Positions 6,463 through 7,173 of a stretch of 7,173 bases of DNA are shown here, piece by piece (position 1 is the stretch's first letter; each line of letters starts with the position of its first letter). Where the stretch lies: contig JALOMN010000072.1 of the NCBI GenBank assembly GCA_025455445.1, positions 1 to 7,173 of the forward strand, written 5' to 3'. The translations under genes and the position numbers were made by a program. The DNA comes from Cyclobacteriaceae bacterium. GTDB lineage: Bacteria; Bacteroidota; Bacteroidia; Cytophagales; Cyclobacteriaceae. The notes under the pieces were generated by a model that saw only the letters and a program-made list of their open reading frames with translations, did not search any database and was not told the origin of the DNA.

Positions 6463-7173
6463 ATGAAACTACTGCAAGGAAAAAACACCCTCGTAACCGG
6501 GGCATCAAAAGGGATAGGTCGCGCCATTGCACTTCGCTTTGCTGAGCAAGGCGCCAATGTGGCCTTTACTTATTTATCAAGTGTAGAACAAGGTCAGGCG
6601 CTTGAAGCCGAACTGACCGCTAAAGGTGTGAAAGCTAAAGGCTATCGCTCCGATGCTTCAGACTTTGCACAAGCCGATAAACTCATCAATGATGTGGTGG
6701 CAGATTTTGGATCGCTCGATGTGTTGGTGAACAATGCCGGAATCACCATGGATAACCTTTTACTCCGCATGACAGAAGAGATGTGGGATAAAATCATGAA
6801 CGTGAATTTAAAATCATGTTTCAACACCGTGAAGGCTGCCACCAAGCCCATGATGAAACAGAAAGGCGGCTCTATTATTAACATGACTTCGGTTGTCGGA
6901 CTTAAGGGAAATGCCGGACAATCTAACTACGCGGCATCCAAAGCCGGTATCATTGGCTTCACCAAATCAGTGGCGCTTGAGTTAGGTTCGCGTGGCATTC
7001 GTTCAAACGCAATCGCTCCGGGCTTCATCGAAACAGAAATGACGGGCAAGCTGGATGAAAAAACTGTACAAAGCTGGCGCGATGCAATTCCATTAAAACG
7101 TGGTGGCAAACCGGAAGACGTAGCCGATGCCTGTGTGTTCCTTGCGGCAGATATGTCCAGCTACATCACCGGA
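6463..7173 (+). CDS. fabG: 3-oxoacyl-ACP reductase, 3' end cut by window
   Basis: An NADPH-dependent short-chain dehydrogenase that reduces 3-oxoacyl-ACP to 3-hydroxyacyl-ACP in each round of type II fatty-acid elongation, in the cytoplasm. Visible: cofactor loop TGASKGIG (12-19), Asp64, NNAG (90-93), catalytic Asn115, Ser143, and Tyr156-x3-Lys160 in SNYAASK, then APGFIETEM (185-193), a FabG-type signature, and the conserved EDVADACVFLAAD near the end. The frame is open for 237 codons to the last base and stops at YITG, where family members usually continue for about 10 more residues (a GQVLNVDGGM-like ending). The ATG at 6463 is the natural start: MKLLQGKNTLVTGASKGIG has the normal family spacing. 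The leader is AT-rich without a Shine-Dalgarno sequence. The gene follows the antitoxin-like gene by 42 bases and may be read from the same transcript or from an undetected promoter inside it. Confidence 0.95.
   Translation, partial: MKLLQGKNTLVTGASKGIGRAIALRFAEQGANVAFTYLSSVEQGQALEAELTAKGVKAKGYRSDASDFAQADKLINDVVADFGSLDVLVNNAGITMDNLLLRMTEEMWDKIMNVNLKSCFNTVKAATKPMMKQKGGSIINMTSVVGLKGNAGQSNYAASKAGIIGFTKSVALELGSRGIRSNAIAPGFIETEMTGKLDEKTVQSWRDAIPLKRGGKPEDVADACVFLAADMSSYITG

Noticed and set aside
6642..7109. Minus-strand frames opposite fabG
   Set aside because: They are antisense to a clear short-chain dehydrogenase, and their translations resemble reversed coding sequence and not a protein family.

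Overview
The window looks like chromosomal DNA of a member of the Bacteroidota, possibly Cytophagales-like. The grounds are the Bacteroidota-style long isoleucyl-tRNA synthetase (GxHH in place of the HIGH signature), A-rich translation leaders without clear Shine-Dalgarno sequences, and one perfect Bacteroidota-type -7 promoter element (TAnnTTTG) upstream of lpd. The placement rests on recalled family features, not on a database search. No rRNA, tRNA, CRISPR array, insertion sequence or phage gene is visible.

Layout. Bases 1-1986 (minus strand) hold the first 662 codons of ileS, which starts at a GTG and runs off the left edge. Bases 2078-4492 (minus) encode a complete 804-residue RND/MMPL-type membrane exporter. 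Bases 4493-4700 hold no gene but contain a convincing bidirectional rho-independent terminator and a second possible stem. Bases 4701-6092 (minus) encode complete dihydrolipoyl dehydrogenase (lpd). After a 127-base divergent spacer the coding strand flips. Bases 6220-6420 (plus) encode a 66-residue protein resembling a minimal type II antitoxin, with no toxin gene beside it. Bases 6463-7173 (plus) hold 237 codons of fabG (3-oxoacyl-ACP reductase), cut about a dozen residues before its expected end.

How the genes relate. This is mostly housekeeping: isoleucine charging of tRNA, E3 of the 2-oxoacid dehydrogenase complexes (and possibly the glycine cleavage system), and the reductive step of type II fatty-acid elongation. 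The exporter lies upstream of ileS on the same strand with a 91-base gap, so the two could be co-transcribed. lpd is separated from the exporter by the terminator. The small antitoxin-like gene is clearly more AT-rich than fabG and looks like an accessory insertion between lpd and fabG.

I see no wholly new multigene system. The observations most worth a second look are the swapped HIGH motif of IleRS (a predicted mupirocin-insensitivity signature), a heptanucleotide tandem repeat inside the ileS reading frame, the orphan antitoxin-like gene whose stop is followed directly by a seven-codon ATG frame, and the loss of the usual membrane Asp from one half of the exporter.
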